20,218 nucleotides of DNA from DASQUK01 sp046726215 (GCA_046726215.1 JBKPAA010000006.1:1-20218), one strand, 5' to 3'; counted from the stretch's first letter, positions 6,486-14,426 are shown. The notes: generated by a model not told the origin, from the sequence alone. Program-made: numbers and translations.

Positions 6486-6510
6486 GGCGACCTGAGGCGG
6501 TCAGATCGCC
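6486..6510 (+). promoter_or_regulatory. Hairpin just before the rplN ribosome-binding site
   Basis: GGCGACCTGA (6486-6495) pairs with TCAGATCGCC (6501-6510) with one C-A mismatch and a GGCGG loop. The Shine-Dalgarno GAGGAG at 6513-6518 starts two bases after the stem, so the structure could affect access to the rplN start at 6527. A 17-codon frame from GTG 6477 to TGA 6528-6530 runs through it and overlaps the rplN ATG as ATGA. Whether it is translated cannot be judged from sequence. Confidence 0.4.
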
Positions 6511-6526
6511 GTGAGGAGACGGCCCG

Positions 6527-6895
6527 ATGATACAGCAGGAATCCCGACTCAAGGTCGCCGACAACAGCGGAGCCAAGGAGGTGCTCGTCATCAAGGTGCT
6601 CGGTGGCTCCCGCCGCCGCTATGCCTCGATCGGCGACATCTTCGTGGCCACCGTGAAGGACGCCATCCCCGGCGCCGCCGTCCGCAAGGGCGACGTCGTC
6701 CGCTGCGTGGTCGTCCGCACCAACAAGGAACGCCGTCGCCCCGACGGCAGCTATATCCGCTTCGACGAGAACGCGGCCGTGCTCATCACCCCTGAGCGCA
6801 ACCCCCGCGGCACCCGCATCTTCGGTCCCGTGGGACGCGAGCTGCGGGAGAAGCGGTTCATGAAGATCGTCTCCCTCGCCCCGGAGGTGCTCTAG
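6527..6895 (+). CDS. rplN: 50S ribosomal protein uL14
   Basis: uL14 lies at the subunit interface and forms intersubunit bridges with bL19. The 122-residue product begins MIQQESRLKVADNSGAKEV, exactly the family start, and contains GDIFVATVKDAIPGAAVRKG, VVRTNKERRRPDGSYIRFD and TRIFGPVGRELREKRFMKI. Length is standard. The Shine-Dalgarno GAGGAG is eight bases before ATG 6527. This gene opens the spc part of the cluster, after a 106-bp spacer with two hairpins. Confidence 0.97.
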   Translation: MIQQESRLKVADNSGAKEVLVIKVLGGSRRRYASIGDIFVATVKDAIPGAAVRKGDVVRCVVVRTNKERRRPDGSYIRFDENAAVLITPERNPRGTRIFGPVGRELREKRFMKIVSLAPEVL

Positions 6896-6897
6896 CC

Positions 6898-7218
6898 GTG
6901 GCCGGGCTCAAGATTCGCAAGGGCGACCGGGTCCGCGTGCTCACCGGCAAGGACCGCGGCAAGGAGGGCGAGGTCATGCGCGCCCTCCCGGCGGTCGGCA
7001 AGGTGATCGTCGACGGGGTCAACGTCGCCCGCAAGCACCAACGCCCCACCCGTGCCACCCAACAGGGCGGGATCATCGACAGGGACATGCCGCTGCCGGT
7101 GTCCAACGTCGCCCTGGTGTGCCCGTCGTGCGGCAAGCCCACGCGGGTGGGCTACAAGATCGACCCCTCGGGCCAGAAGGTCAGGGTCTGCAAGCGCTGC
7201 GGAGGTGAGATCTCGTGA
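6898..7218 (+). CDS. rplX: 50S ribosomal protein uL24, zinc-ribbon form
   Basis: uL24 starts 50S assembly and later lies near the tunnel exit. The 106-residue product starts with GTG and reads MAGLKIRKGDRVRVLTGKDRG, the KOW motif, then VNVARKHQRPT and GGIIDRDMPLPVSNVAL. The C-terminal part carries two CxxC pairs (Cys75/Cys78 in CPSCGK, Cys98/Cys101 in CKRCGG), so this is the metal-binding variant. The start is two bases after the rplN stop, and the end overlaps rplE as GTGA. Length is normal for the zinc form. Confidence 0.96.
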   Translation: MAGLKIRKGDRVRVLTGKDRGKEGEVMRALPAVGKVIVDGVNVARKHQRPTRATQQGGIIDRDMPLPVSNVALVCPSCGKPTRVGYKIDPSGQKVRVCKRCGGEIS

Positions 7219-7799
7219 GTCCGGAAGCGGCTGCCACCGAGGAGAGGACCGTGCCGCGGCTCAAGGTCCGCTACAGCGAGACGCTGCGCGGCGAGCTACG
7301 GGGCGATCTGGGGCTGCGCAACATCATGCAGGTGCCGCGGCTCGAGAAGATCGTGGTCAACATGGGTGTCGGCGCCGCCACGGCGCAGGCCTCGCTGCTC
7401 GAGGGCGCCCAGCGCGACCTCGCCGTGATCACCGGCCAGAAGCCTCTGGTCACCCGGGCCCGCAAGTCGATCGCGGGCTTCAAGCTGCGCGAGGGGAACG
7501 CCATCGGCGCCAAGGTCACGCTGCGAGGGGACCGGATGTGGGAGTTCCTCGACCGGCTCATCTCGATCGCCATCCCCCGCATCCGCGACTTCCGCGGCCT
7601 GAACCCCCGGAGCTTCGACGGTCACGGCAACTACACGTTCGGCCTGACCGAGCAGCTCGTCTTCCCCGAGGTCGACTACGACAGCATCGACCAGCCCCGT
7701 GGCATGGACATCAGCATCGTCACCACGGCGACCACGGACGCCGAGGGAAGGGCGCTCCTGGTGGCCATGGGTTTCCCGTTCCGACGCGACGGTCAGTAG
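7215..7799 (+). CDS. rplE: 50S ribosomal protein uL5
   Basis: uL5 binds 5S rRNA in the central protuberance and contacts the P-site tRNA and uS13. The 194-residue product has LKVRYSETLRGELRGDLGL, NIMQVPRLEKIVVNMGVG, the block TGQKPLVTRARKSIAGFKLR and the ending GMDISIVTTATTDAEGRALL. The GTG at 7215 overlaps the rplX stop and is preceded by the full Shine-Dalgarno GGAGGTGAG at 7201. It adds about 13 unconserved residues before the core, so an internal GTG (7251) remains possible. The gene ends in TAG. Confidence 0.95.
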   Translation: MSPEAAATEERTVPRLKVRYSETLRGELRGDLGLRNIMQVPRLEKIVVNMGVGAATAQASLLEGAQRDLAVITGQKPLVTRARKSIAGFKLREGNAIGAKVTLRGDRMWEFLDRLISIAIPRIRDFRGLNPRSFDGHGNYTFGLTEQLVFPEVDYDSIDQPRGMDISIVTTATTDAEGRALLVAMGFPFRRDGQ

Positions 7800-7811
7800 A
7801 GGCAATAGCAA

Positions 7812-7997
7812 ATGGCGAAGAAAGCGCTCATCAACAAGCAGCAGCGCAAGCCCAAGTTCAAGGTGCGGGCCCACACGCGGTGCCGACGCTGCGGGCGACC
7901 GCGCGCCGTATTCCGCAAGTTCGGTCTCTGCCGGATATGCCTGCGCGAGCTGGCGCACGCCGGCGAGCTGCCCGGCGTGACCAAGGCGAGCTGGTGA
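7812..7997 (+). CDS. rpsZ: 30S ribosomal protein uS14, zinc-binding type Z
   Basis: uS14 sits in the 30S head near uS3 and uS10. This is the short 61-residue type with four zinc ligands, Cys24, Cys27, Cys40 and Cys43, in RCRRCGRPRAVFRKFGLCRI. The ending ELPGVTKASW is standard. The start ATG 7812 has AGAGG upstream at 7798. Genomes with this form often also carry a zinc-free copy elsewhere, used in zinc shortage; none is in this window. It has the usual place between rplE and rpsH. Confidence 0.97.
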   Translation: MAKKALINKQQRKPKFKVRAHTRCRRCGRPRAVFRKFGLCRICLRELAHAGELPGVTKASW

Positions 7998-8013
7998 GGG
8001 GAGGCGACGACAA

Positions 8014-8418
8014 ATGACGATGACCGACCCCATCGCCGACATGCTCACCCGCATCCGCAACGCCAACATCGCGATGCACGACGAGGTGCACATGCCGTCG
8101 TCGAAGCTCAAGGAGGCGCTGGCGGGCGTGCTCGAGCGGGAGGGCTACATCGAGGGGTTCGCCGTCGAGGAGAGCCCCGACCGCCCCGGCAGCACGCTCC
8201 AGGTCAGGATGAAGTACAGCCCCGAGCGCGCCCGCACGATCTCCGGCATCCGCCGGGTGTCCAAGCCGGGCCTGCGCGTCTACTCCAAGTCCAACGAGGT
8301 GCCTCGCGTCCTCGGCGGGCTCGGGGTGGCGGTGCTGTCGACCAGCCAGGGGCTGCTGTCCGACCGCGAGGCGCGCAGGCGCCGGGTCGGCGGCGAGGTC
8401 CTGTGCTTCGTCTGGTGA
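8014..8418 (+). CDS. rpsH: 30S ribosomal protein uS8
   Basis: uS8 binds the central domain of 16S rRNA and, in Escherichia coli, represses the spc operon by binding its own mRNA. The 134-residue product begins MTMTDPIADMLTRIRNAN and contains PSSKLKEALAGVLEREGYI, ISGIRRVSKPGLRVY and a GLGVAVLSTSQGLLSDREAR block, all typical. GGGGAGG upstream gives a good ribosome-binding site. An ATG two codons downstream (8020) could also serve. The protein ends LCFVW. Length is normal. Confidence 0.97.
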   Translation: MTMTDPIADMLTRIRNANIAMHDEVHMPSSKLKEALAGVLEREGYIEGFAVEESPDRPGSTLQVRMKYSPERARTISGIRRVSKPGLRVYSKSNEVPRVLGGLGVAVLSTSQGLLSDREARRRRVGGEVLCFVW

Positions 8419-8433
8419 GGCGGAGACACTTAC

Positions 8434-8973
8434 ATGTCCCGAATCGGAAAAGCACCCATCCCCGTGCCCAGCGGCGTCGACGTGACGATCTCCGATCGCC
8501 ACATCGCAGTGAAGGGCCCGAAGGGCGCGCTCGAGCGCGACATCCCCGGCACCATCACCGTCCGGCAGGACGGCGATGCGCTGGTGGTCGAGCGACCCGA
8601 CGACGAGCGCGAGAACCGGGCCATGCACGGTTTGGTGCGCTCGCTGGTCAACAACATGGTCGTGGGCGTCACCCAGGGCTTCACCAAGGAGCTCGAGATC
8701 GTGGGCGTGGGCTACCGGGCCACCGCCCGGGGCCCGGCCGCACTCGAGCTGGCCCTCGGGTTCAGCCATTCGGTGAGCGTCCAGGCTCCGGAGGGCATCA
8801 CCTTCGAGGTCCCGGCCCCCAACCGCATCGTCGTGAGCGGCATCGACAAGGAGGCGGTAGGCCAGGTGGCCGCCGACATCCGGGCATGGCGCAAGCCGGA
8901 GCCCTACAAGGGCAAGGGCGTGCGCTACGCCGGCGAATACGTCCAGCGCAAGGCCGGCAAGGCCGGGAAGTAG
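8434..8973 (+). CDS. rplF: 50S ribosomal protein uL6
   Basis: uL6 sits at the base of the L7/L12 stalk near the factor-binding centre. The 179-residue product starts MSRIGKAPIPVPSGVDV and contains VKGPKGALERDIP, VGVTQGFTKELEIVGVGYR and the C-terminal signature KPEPYKGKGVRYAGEYV; length is standard. The gene ends in TAG, and a 91-bp spacer follows before rplR, longer than most gaps here. Confidence 0.97.
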   Translation: MSRIGKAPIPVPSGVDVTISDRHIAVKGPKGALERDIPGTITVRQDGDALVVERPDDERENRAMHGLVRSLVNNMVVGVTQGFTKELEIVGVGYRATARGPAALELALGFSHSVSVQAPEGITFEVPAPNRIVVSGIDKEAVGQVAADIRAWRKPEPYKGKGVRYAGEYVQRKAGKAGK

Positions 8974-8978
8974 CGCAG

Positions 8979-9068
8979 ATGATCAGCTTGAGCGAGCGTC
9001 CCGAATGGCGAGAGAGCGAGCGGATCCCGAGCGGCCCGCTGCGAAGCGGCAAGAGCGGAGAGCAATGA
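8979..9068 (+). CDS. Possible 29-aa leader peptide before rplR
   Basis: An ATG at 8979 opens a 29-codon frame that begins MISLSERPEWRESERIPSG and stops at TGA 9066-9068, overlapping the rplR start as ATGA. It fills the rplF-rplR spacer almost completely. The DNA is an imperfect tandem repeat: GAGCGAGCG occurs at 8990 and 9014, each followed by TCCCGA, and CCGCT/AGCGG (9036-9049) forms a small hairpin with a GCGA loop. This could be a coupling peptide for rplR, or a small dispersed repeat that happens to be open. I do not recognise a family. No strong Shine-Dalgarno precedes the ATG. Confidence 0.25.
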   Translation: MISLSERPEWRESERIPSGPLRSGKSGEQ

Positions 9069-9427
9069 ACGGCGCCAAGTACAAGCGAGACGCCCGCATC
9101 AAGCGGCACTCCCGGGTGCGCAAGCACGTGCGGGGCACCGCCGAGCGGCCGCGCCTCGCCGTCTTCCGCTCCAACAAGCACATCTCCGCCCAGGTCATCG
9201 ACGACCGTGCAGGCCGCACGCTGGTGGCGGCGTCGACGCTCGAGCGTGACCTGCGGGGCGGCGGCACCGCCACCAAGGACGCCGCCCGGCGCGTCGGCCA
9301 GCTGGTGGCGCAACGCGCCCGCGATGCCGGTGTCGAGCGGGTGGTGTTCGACCGAGGCGGCTTCCTCTACCACGGCCGGGTCGCGGCGGTGGCCGAGGCG
9401 GCCCGCGAAGAAGGACTGGAGTTCTGA
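9065..9427 (+). CDS. rplR: 50S ribosomal protein uL18
   Basis: uL18 binds 5S rRNA and carries it into the 50S subunit together with uL5. The 120-residue product has RIKRHSRVRKHVRGTAERPR, LAVFRSNKHISAQVIDD, and ends VVFDRGGFLYHGRVAAVAEA AREEGLEF (read without the gap), typical of the family. ATG 9065 is preceded by GCGGAGAG. The stop overlaps the rpsE ATG by one base (TGATG). Length is normal. Confidence 0.96.
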   Translation: MNGAKYKRDARIKRHSRVRKHVRGTAERPRLAVFRSNKHISAQVIDDRAGRTLVAASTLERDLRGGGTATKDAARRVGQLVAQRARDAGVERVVFDRGGFLYHGRVAAVAEAAREEGLEF

Positions 9428-10049
9428 TGCCCAACGGATCCGGCAACCGCGGCCCCCGTCCCCCCCGGGAGCGCGAGCCTCGCGAGAACCCGCGGGCCTC
9501 GGGCGACGCCACGCTGCATGAGTCTCGTGTCATCAACATCAACCGGGTCGCCAAGGTGGTCAAGGGCGGTCGGCGGTTCTCGTTCACGGCGCTGGTCGTG
9601 ATCGGCGACGGCAACGGGCGCGTCGGCTTGGGCTACGGCAAGGCCAAGGAGGTGCCTCTCGCCATCCAGAAGGGCACCGAAGAGGCCCGCAAGAGCCTGT
9701 TCAAGGTGCCCCTGGCGGGCACCACCATCGTGCACCCCGTGATCGGCGAGACCGGTGCCGGCCGCGTACTCATCAAGCCCGCCGCCCCCGGTACCGGCGT
9801 CATCGCCGGTGGCGCGGCCCGGGCCATCCTCGAGGAGGCCGGCATCAGGGACGTGCTCTGCAAGTCATTGGGCTCGTCCAACCACATCAACGTGGCCCGC
9901 GCCACGATCGCCGGCCTCAAGGCGCTCAAGCGGCCCGACGAGATCGCGCAGCTGCGGGGCAAGTCGCCCGACGAGCTGTTCCCTGCCGCCCTCGTCGGTG
10001 CCTATCGCGAGAGCGAGCGCGCCCGCACCGAACAGGCGGAGGCGTCGGC

Positions 10050-10053
<4 letters not shown>
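9427..10053 (+). CDS. rpsE: 30S ribosomal protein uS5
   Basis: uS5 lies at the mRNA entry channel with uS3 and uS4 and influences decoding accuracy. The 208-residue product has a low-complexity, Pro/Arg-rich N-terminal extension of about 30 residues, then the core: RVININRVAKVVKGGRRFSF, VGLGYGKAKEVPLAIQKG and TGVIAGGAARAILEEAGI, followed by SLGSSNHINVARATI. A short charged tail follows the core. The start is fixed by the overlap with the rplR stop. The 3' end overlaps rpmD as GTGA. Confidence 0.96.
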
Positions 10054-10423
<370 letters not shown>

Positions 10424-10427
<4 letters not shown>

Positions 10428-10918
10428 CCATCAAGGTCCACGATCTCAAGCCCGCGCCCGGCTCGACCAAGGGCCGCAAGCGCGTCGGGCGGGGCATCGG
10501 CGGCAAGGGCGGCAAGACCGCCGGCCGCGGCCACAAGGGCCAGAAGGCTCGCAACACGGTCCCCACCAATTTCGAGGGTGGCCAGATGCCATTGCACATG
10601 CGGGTGCCCAAGCTGAAAGGGTTCAACAACCCGTTCCGCGTCGAGTACCAGGCCATCAACCTCGACACCATCGAGGGGTCCGAGCTCGACGAGGTCACGC
10701 CCGAGTCGCTGCATGACAAGGGCCTCACGCACAAGGGTGCCCTGGTCAAGGTGCTGGGGCGCGGCGAGCTGACCCGGAAGGTCACCGTCAGGGCCCATGC
10801 CTTCTCCAAGTCCGCCGCGCAGGCGATCCGCGACGCCGGCGGGAGCCTGGAGGTGCTCCCGAAGCCGTGGGGTGACCGTCGCCCGCCCGCCAAGGGCAAC
10901 CAGTTCGCCAACAGGTAG
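10424..10918 (+). CDS. rplO: 50S ribosomal protein uL15
   Basis: uL15 is a late 50S assembly protein with a long basic N-terminal arm. The 164-residue product begins MTIKVHDLKPAPGSTKGRKR and continues VGRGIGGKGGKTAGRGHKGQ, the hallmark of the family, then NFEGGQMPLHMRVPKLKGF and an ordinary C-terminal domain. ATG 10424 overlaps the rpmD stop. It is longer than the 144-residue Escherichia coli protein because of about 15 extra C-terminal residues after LEVLPKPWG. A 175-bp spacer separates it from secY. Confidence 0.96.
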
Positions 10919-11046
10919 TCGCTTCGAGGGGAAGGAGAGCCTCTGCCGCCCGCACCCCGTTTCCACCGTCGTTTCCAGTTAGCTTGCCCGTAGCCACCGA
11001 TTACGTCTGGCTCATGCCGACGAACCACACTGGCGTACCCGGCACC

Positions 11047-11067
11047 GCTGAGCCCCCTGCGCTCGGC
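11047..11067 (+). promoter_or_regulatory. Hairpin in the secY leader
   Basis: GCTGAGC (11047-11053) can pair with GCTCGGC (11061-11067), one of the seven pairs being a G-T wobble, around a 7-base loop. It ends 12 bases before the purine-rich ribosome-binding site AGGGGAG of secY. It lies in the 175-bp rplO-secY spacer (10919-11093), the second-longest gap in the spc block. I see no convincing promoter there; CGTTTCCA occurs twice, 12 bp apart (10958 and 10970). Confidence 0.3.
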
Positions 11068-11093
11068 TGACATCGCCAAGGGGAGAACCGATC

Positions 11094-12419
11094 GTGCTGT
11101 CCAGCCTCTGGAACATGTTCAGGGTCGCCGACCTGCGGAACAAGATCGTGTTCACGCTGGCCATCATCGCCCTCTACCGCTTCGGGTCGTTCGTGCCGGC
11201 CCCCGGCATCGACATCGATGCGGTCGATCAGCTGCGGCGACAGGCCGAGAACTCGGGCGGCATCCTGGCGTACCTGCAGCTGTTCTCGGGCCGAGGGCTC
11301 ACGAACTTCGCGGTGTTCGCCCTCGGGATCATGCCGTACATCACGAGCTCGATCATCATGCAGATCCTCACCGTGGTGATCCCCAAGCTCGAGGAGTGGC
11401 AGCAACAGGGCGCGATCGGGCAGCGGAAGATCACGCAGTGGACCCGCTACCTCACGATCTCGATCGCCATCCTGCAGTCGACGGCGCTGGCGTTCCTGTT
11501 CCACAACGGCGGCGGCGGCCTTCTGGGAGGCCGTGGCAACCCCACCGGGGTCGACGTCCTACCCGACTTCACGGCGCCCAACGTGCTGCTGGTGGTGATC
11601 GTGCTCACGGCCGGCACCGCACTGTTGATGTGGATGGGTGAGCTGATCACCCAGCGCGGCATCGGCAACGGGATGTCGCTTCTCATCTTCTCGAGCGTGG
11701 TGTCGAGCATCCCCGCGCAGTTCGCGCAGATCAATGCCGAGCGCGGCCTGGGCCTGCTCATCCCGCTGACCTTCCTCTTCCTGGCCGTGCTGGTGGGCAT
11801 CGTGTTCATCGAGAACGGCCAGCGCCGTATCCCGGTGCAGTTCGCCAAGCGGGTCGTGGGTCGCCGCATGTACGGCGGTCAGAGCACCTACATCCCGCTC
11901 AAGGTGAACCAGTCGGGCGTCGTGCCCATCATCTTCGCCAGCTCCGTGCTCTACCTGCCGGCGCTGGCGACCCAGGTGCTCCCCTCCAACGAGGGCAGCT
12001 GGGGTGTCACAGTGCAGCGCTGGGTCGACGACAACCTGCTGCAGCAGGACTCGATCTTCTACATGGTGCTGTACGGCCTGCTCATCATCGGCTTCGCGTA
12101 CTTCTACACGGCGATCGCCTTCGACCCCCACAAGCAGGCCGACACCATTCGCAAGCAGGGCGGCTTCATTCCCGGCATCCGGCCCGGTCCACAGACCGAG
12201 CGTTACCTGTCCCGGATCCTGGCTCGGATCACCCTGCCGGGCGCACTGTTCATCGCCGCCATCGCATTGCTCCCCACGCTGCTGCTCGCGACCGCGAACG
12301 TGCGGGCGTTCGCCTTCGGGGGGACTTCGATCCTGATCGCCGTGGGTGTGGCGCTCGAGACGATGAAGCAGATCGACAGCCAGCTGATGATGCGCAACTA
12401 CGAGGGGTTCCTCCAGTGA
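11094..12419 (+). CDS. secY: Protein translocase subunit SecY
   Basis: SecY is the channel of the Sec translocon in the cytoplasmic membrane. The 441-residue product has about ten hydrophobic segments, the first at about residues 18-36 (IVFTLAIIALYRFGSFVPA). The SecY signature region GRGLTNFAVFALGIMPYITS follows the plug region near residue 78. The cytoplasmic loop with FAKRVVGRRMYGGQSTYIPL and the C-terminal stretch ANVRAFAFGGTSILIAVGVA are typical. The start is GTG 11094, with AGGGGAG about nine bases upstream and the conserved N-terminus directly after it. It stands in its normal place between rplO and adk. Confidence 0.97.
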   Translation: MLSSLWNMFRVADLRNKIVFTLAIIALYRFGSFVPAPGIDIDAVDQLRRQAENSGGILAYLQLFSGRGLTNFAVFALGIMPYITSSIIMQILTVVIPKLEEWQQQGAIGQRKITQWTRYLTISIAILQSTALAFLFHNGGGGLLGGRGNPTGVDVLPDFTAPNVLLVVIVLTAGTALLMWMGELITQRGIGNGMSLLIFSSVVSSIPAQFAQINAERGLGLLIPLTFLFLAVLVGIVFIENGQRRIPVQFAKRVVGRRMYGGQSTYIPLKVNQSGVVPIIFASSVLYLPALATQVLPSNEGSWGVTVQRWVDDNLLQQDSIFYMVLYGLLIIGFAYFYTAIAFDPHKQADTIRKQGGFIPGIRPGPQTERYLSRILARITLPGALFIAAIALLPTLLLATANVRAFAFGGTSILIAVGVALETMKQIDSQLMMRNYEGFLQ

Positions 12420-12474
12420 CCTTCCCCCGGGCAGGCCGCCACGGGCGCGTTCGGGTGGTGGAAGGACCGCCCGG

Positions 12475-13137
12475 GTGACGGCCGGGGTACGGCTCGTCAT
12501 GCTGGGCCGGCAGGGTGCGGGCAAGGGCACCCAGTGCACGAGGCTGTCGCGCCATTACGTGGTGCCGCACATCTCAACCGGCGAGATGCTGCGCGCCGCC
12601 GTGAAGGAAGGGACCGAGCTGGGCCGCAAGGCGGCCGAGATCATGAACGACGGCGGCCTGGTGCCGGACGACATCATGATCGGAATCGTCGACGAGCGGC
12701 TCGACCACGACGACACCACCCGGCGGGGCTACATCCTCGACGGGTTTCCCCGCACTGTCCCGCAGGCGAAGGCGCTGGCCGAGATCACCGTCATCCGCCC
12801 GCTCGACCTGGTCATCGACCTGGACGTAGCCAAAGATGTCGTGCTCCGGCGCCTCGCCAGCCGGCGGGTCTGCGCCGATTGCGGCGCCAACTACTCGGTC
12901 GACAAGCCGCCGCGCTACGACTGGGTGTGCGACAACTGCGGTGGCGAGGTGGAGCAGCGCGAGGACGACACGCCGGCCGCCATCGAGAAGCGCCTGGCCG
13001 ACTACGAGCGCGAAACCGCTCCGTTGATCGACTGGTACCGGGCCGTGGGCCTGCTCGTGCTGGTCGACGGGCGTGGCATCGCCAACGAGGTCACGCAGCG
13101 CCTCTTCGACGTCATCGACCTCTGCCGCGGCAGCTAG
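12475..13137 (+). CDS. adk: Adenylate kinase
   Basis: Adenylate kinase interconverts ATP plus AMP and two ADP in the cytoplasm. The 220-residue product has the P-loop GRQGAGKGTQ (residues 11-20), the AMP-binding STGEMLRAAV, the DGFPRT motif (89-94) and a long LID domain. The LID carries four cysteines (Cys133, Cys136, Cys152, Cys155) and so is of the zinc-binding type. The P-loop has Arg-Gln where most bacterial enzymes have Pro-Pro (GPPGAGKGT). GTG 12475 is the best start, with GGAAGG upstream; ATG 12499 would remove the beta strand before the P-loop. It lies 55 bp after secY. Confidence 0.96.
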   Translation: MTAGVRLVMLGRQGAGKGTQCTRLSRHYVVPHISTGEMLRAAVKEGTELGRKAAEIMNDGGLVPDDIMIGIVDERLDHDDTTRRGYILDGFPRTVPQAKALAEITVIRPLDLVIDLDVAKDVVLRRLASRRVCADCGANYSVDKPPRYDWVCDNCGGEVEQREDDTPAAIEKRLADYERETAPLIDWYRAVGLLVLVDGRGIANEVTQRLFDVIDLCRGS

Positions 13138-13156
13138 GGCTCGGAGGGGAGGCCGG

Positions 13157-13936
13157 GTGCGCGCACGTCGGGACACGCATGGGACCCCCGTCGTGGGGCG
13201 CCGCACCCCGGAGGAGATCCGCACCATGCGCCGGGCGGGCCGGGTCGTGGCGGAGATGCACGAGCGGATCCGACGCGCCCTGCGGCCCGGCGTCACGATG
13301 CTCCAGCTCGATGCCCTCGCCCGCGAGGTGCTGGAGAGGCGGGGCGCCCGCTCCAACTTCCTCGGCTACCACGGGTACCCGGCGGTGATCTGCACCAGCC
13401 CCAACGACGTGGTGGTGCACGGGATCCCCGACGGCCGGGTCCTCGAGGAGGGCGACATCATCTCGATCGACTGTGGGGCCATTGTCGACGGCTACCACGG
13501 CGACGCCGCGTTCACCGCCGGGATCGGGGCGATCGACGCCGAGGCCGAGCGGCTCATAGACGTCACCCGGGCCGCGCTCGACGCCGGCATCGCCGAGCTG
13601 GTGGCCGGGGCCCGGCTGGGCGACCTGGGCGCCGCGGTGCAGGCGAGGGTCGAGGCCGGTGGCTTCAGCGTGGTGCGCGACTACGTGGGCCACGGGATCG
13701 GGACCGCGATGCACGAGCCGCCGGACGTCCCCAATGTGGGCCGGCGGGGGCGGGGCAAGGTGGTCGCGCCCGGCGACGTGTTCGCCGTCGAGCCCATGGT
13801 GTGCGCCGGGGGCGGGGACACGATGGTCCTCGACGACGGCTGGACGGTGGTCACCCTCGACGGCTCGTGGGCGGCCCACTGGGAGGACACGGTGGCCGTC
13901 ACCGACGGCGCCCCCGAGATCCTCACGCTGCCGTAG
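13157..13936 (+). CDS. map: Methionine aminopeptidase, type I
   Basis: This enzyme removes the initiator methionine from new proteins. The 259-residue product shows the substrate histidine His88 (NDVVVHGIP) and the five metal ligands Asp105 (ISIDCG), Asp116 (HGDAAF), His179 (GHGIGTAMHEPP), Glu212 (FAVEPM) and Glu243 (HWEDTVAVT), so it should be active. The start is GTG 13157, seven bases after GGAGGGG; a nearby ATG at 13179 is out of frame. About 17 residues precede the TPEEIRTMRRAG start of the fold. In many Actinomycetota infA follows; here four - strand genes intervene. Confidence 0.96.
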   Translation: MRARRDTHGTPVVGRRTPEEIRTMRRAGRVVAEMHERIRRALRPGVTMLQLDALAREVLERRGARSNFLGYHGYPAVICTSPNDVVVHGIPDGRVLEEGDIISIDCGAIVDGYHGDAAFTAGIGAIDAEAERLIDVTRAALDAGIAELVAGARLGDLGAAVQARVEAGGFSVVRDYVGHGIGTAMHEPPDVPNVGRRGRGKVVAPGDVFAVEPMVCAGGGDTMVLDDGWTVVTLDGSWAAHWEDTVAVTDGAPEILTLP

Positions 13937-13948
13937 GCCCAGATCAGC

Positions 13949-14004
13949 TTTTGTTCGCGGGATCGGTCGTGCGGACGACCATTCCCGCGAAGAAAACGCC
14001 GGGG
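13949..14004. repeat. Hairpin-forming repeat, copy A (between map and pepSY gene)
   Basis: TTCGCGGGA (13954-13962) pairs with TCCCGCGAA (13983-13991), and inside it GGTCGT (13965-13970) pairs with ACGACC (13975-13980) around a GCGG loop. Flanking TTTT and AAAA extend the stem past a G-G mismatch. Copy B lies in the same orientation at 16567-16621. They share TTTTnTTCGCGnGATCG (15 of 17 bases), the identical GACGACCATTCCCGCG, and GCCGGGG. The T-run precedes and the A-run follows the stem on either strand, so it is not a classical intrinsic terminator. It fills the gap between converging map and the PepSY gene. Confidence 0.75.
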
Positions 14005-14010
14005 AGCCGG

Positions 14011-14346
14011 TCAGTCGTCGTTGGCGGGGCCGCCGCGGTCCTCGTGATCGGCGCTCGAGCCGACGACGTGGAAGCTCCGATCGAGCTGGACGTCGACCTG
14101 GCTGCCGTCGTCGAGCGTGACCTCGACCTCGTAGTAGCTCTCCTCGTCGCCCACCTCGGTCTCGGTGACCCGGCCTTGGCCGGTCTGCTCGAGGGCGGCG
14201 GCGCTGGCCTTGTCGAGGGCGTCGCCCGTGATGGGCGCCTCGTGGTCGTCGCCCCCGCCGGAGGCGGCGGCGATGCCCGCGCCCGTCCCACCCGCAACGA
14301 TGGCGGCAGCGGCGCCGAGGCTGATGAGGGCGGTCTTGCGGTTCAC
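14011..14346 (-). CDS. Exported PepSY-like small protein
   Basis: The 111-residue product has an N-terminal signal: MNRKTALISLGAAAAIVAGG, a short basic start followed by a hydrophobic Ala/Gly stretch, probably cleaved or anchored near residue 30. Residues 37-96 look like one PepSY domain: helix GDALDKASAAALEQTGQG, then strands RVTETEVGDEESYYEVEVTL and DVQLDRSFHVVG. The tail is acidic. PepSY proteins act outside the membrane, and small ones are often encoded with two-component systems; their exact role is unsettled. The start is GTG 14346 with GGAGG five bases upstream. A tandem operator-like box at 14388-14403 precedes it, matching the one before the regulator gene, so it is probably a target of that system. 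Confidence 0.85.
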   Translation of the reverse strand: MNRKTALISLGAAAAIVAGGTGAGIAAASGGGDDHEAPITGDALDKASAAALEQTGQGRVTETEVGDEESYYEVEVTLDDGSQVDVQLDRSFHVVGSSADHEDRGGPANDD

Positions 14347-14370
14347 GGTTGCCTCCTCAGGTCGTCATCG

Positions 14371-14403
14371 AGGATCGCGCGTGGACCCTGAACCCACGCT
14401 GAA
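14371..14403 (-). promoter_or_regulatory. Regulator box and -10 of the PepSY gene
   Basis: Read on the - strand, 14403-14388 is TTCAGCGTGGGTTCAG: two TTCAG half-sites 11 bp apart, start to start, the usual spacing of OmpR/PhoB-type tandem sites. Eleven bases later comes GATCCT (14376-14371), a weak -10. The predicted mRNA start near 14364 leaves a short leader with the Shine-Dalgarno GGAGG. The box differs from the one at 16545-16560 at only 2 of 16 positions. Confidence 0.7.
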
Positions 14404-14426
14404 ACCCTACCCAGCGGATCCACGAG

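Noticed and set aside
13949..14004. Classical bidirectional intrinsic terminator between map and the PepSY gene
   Set aside because: The stem is good, but on both strands the T-run precedes it and the A-run follows it, the reverse of a terminator; better described as a repeat element.
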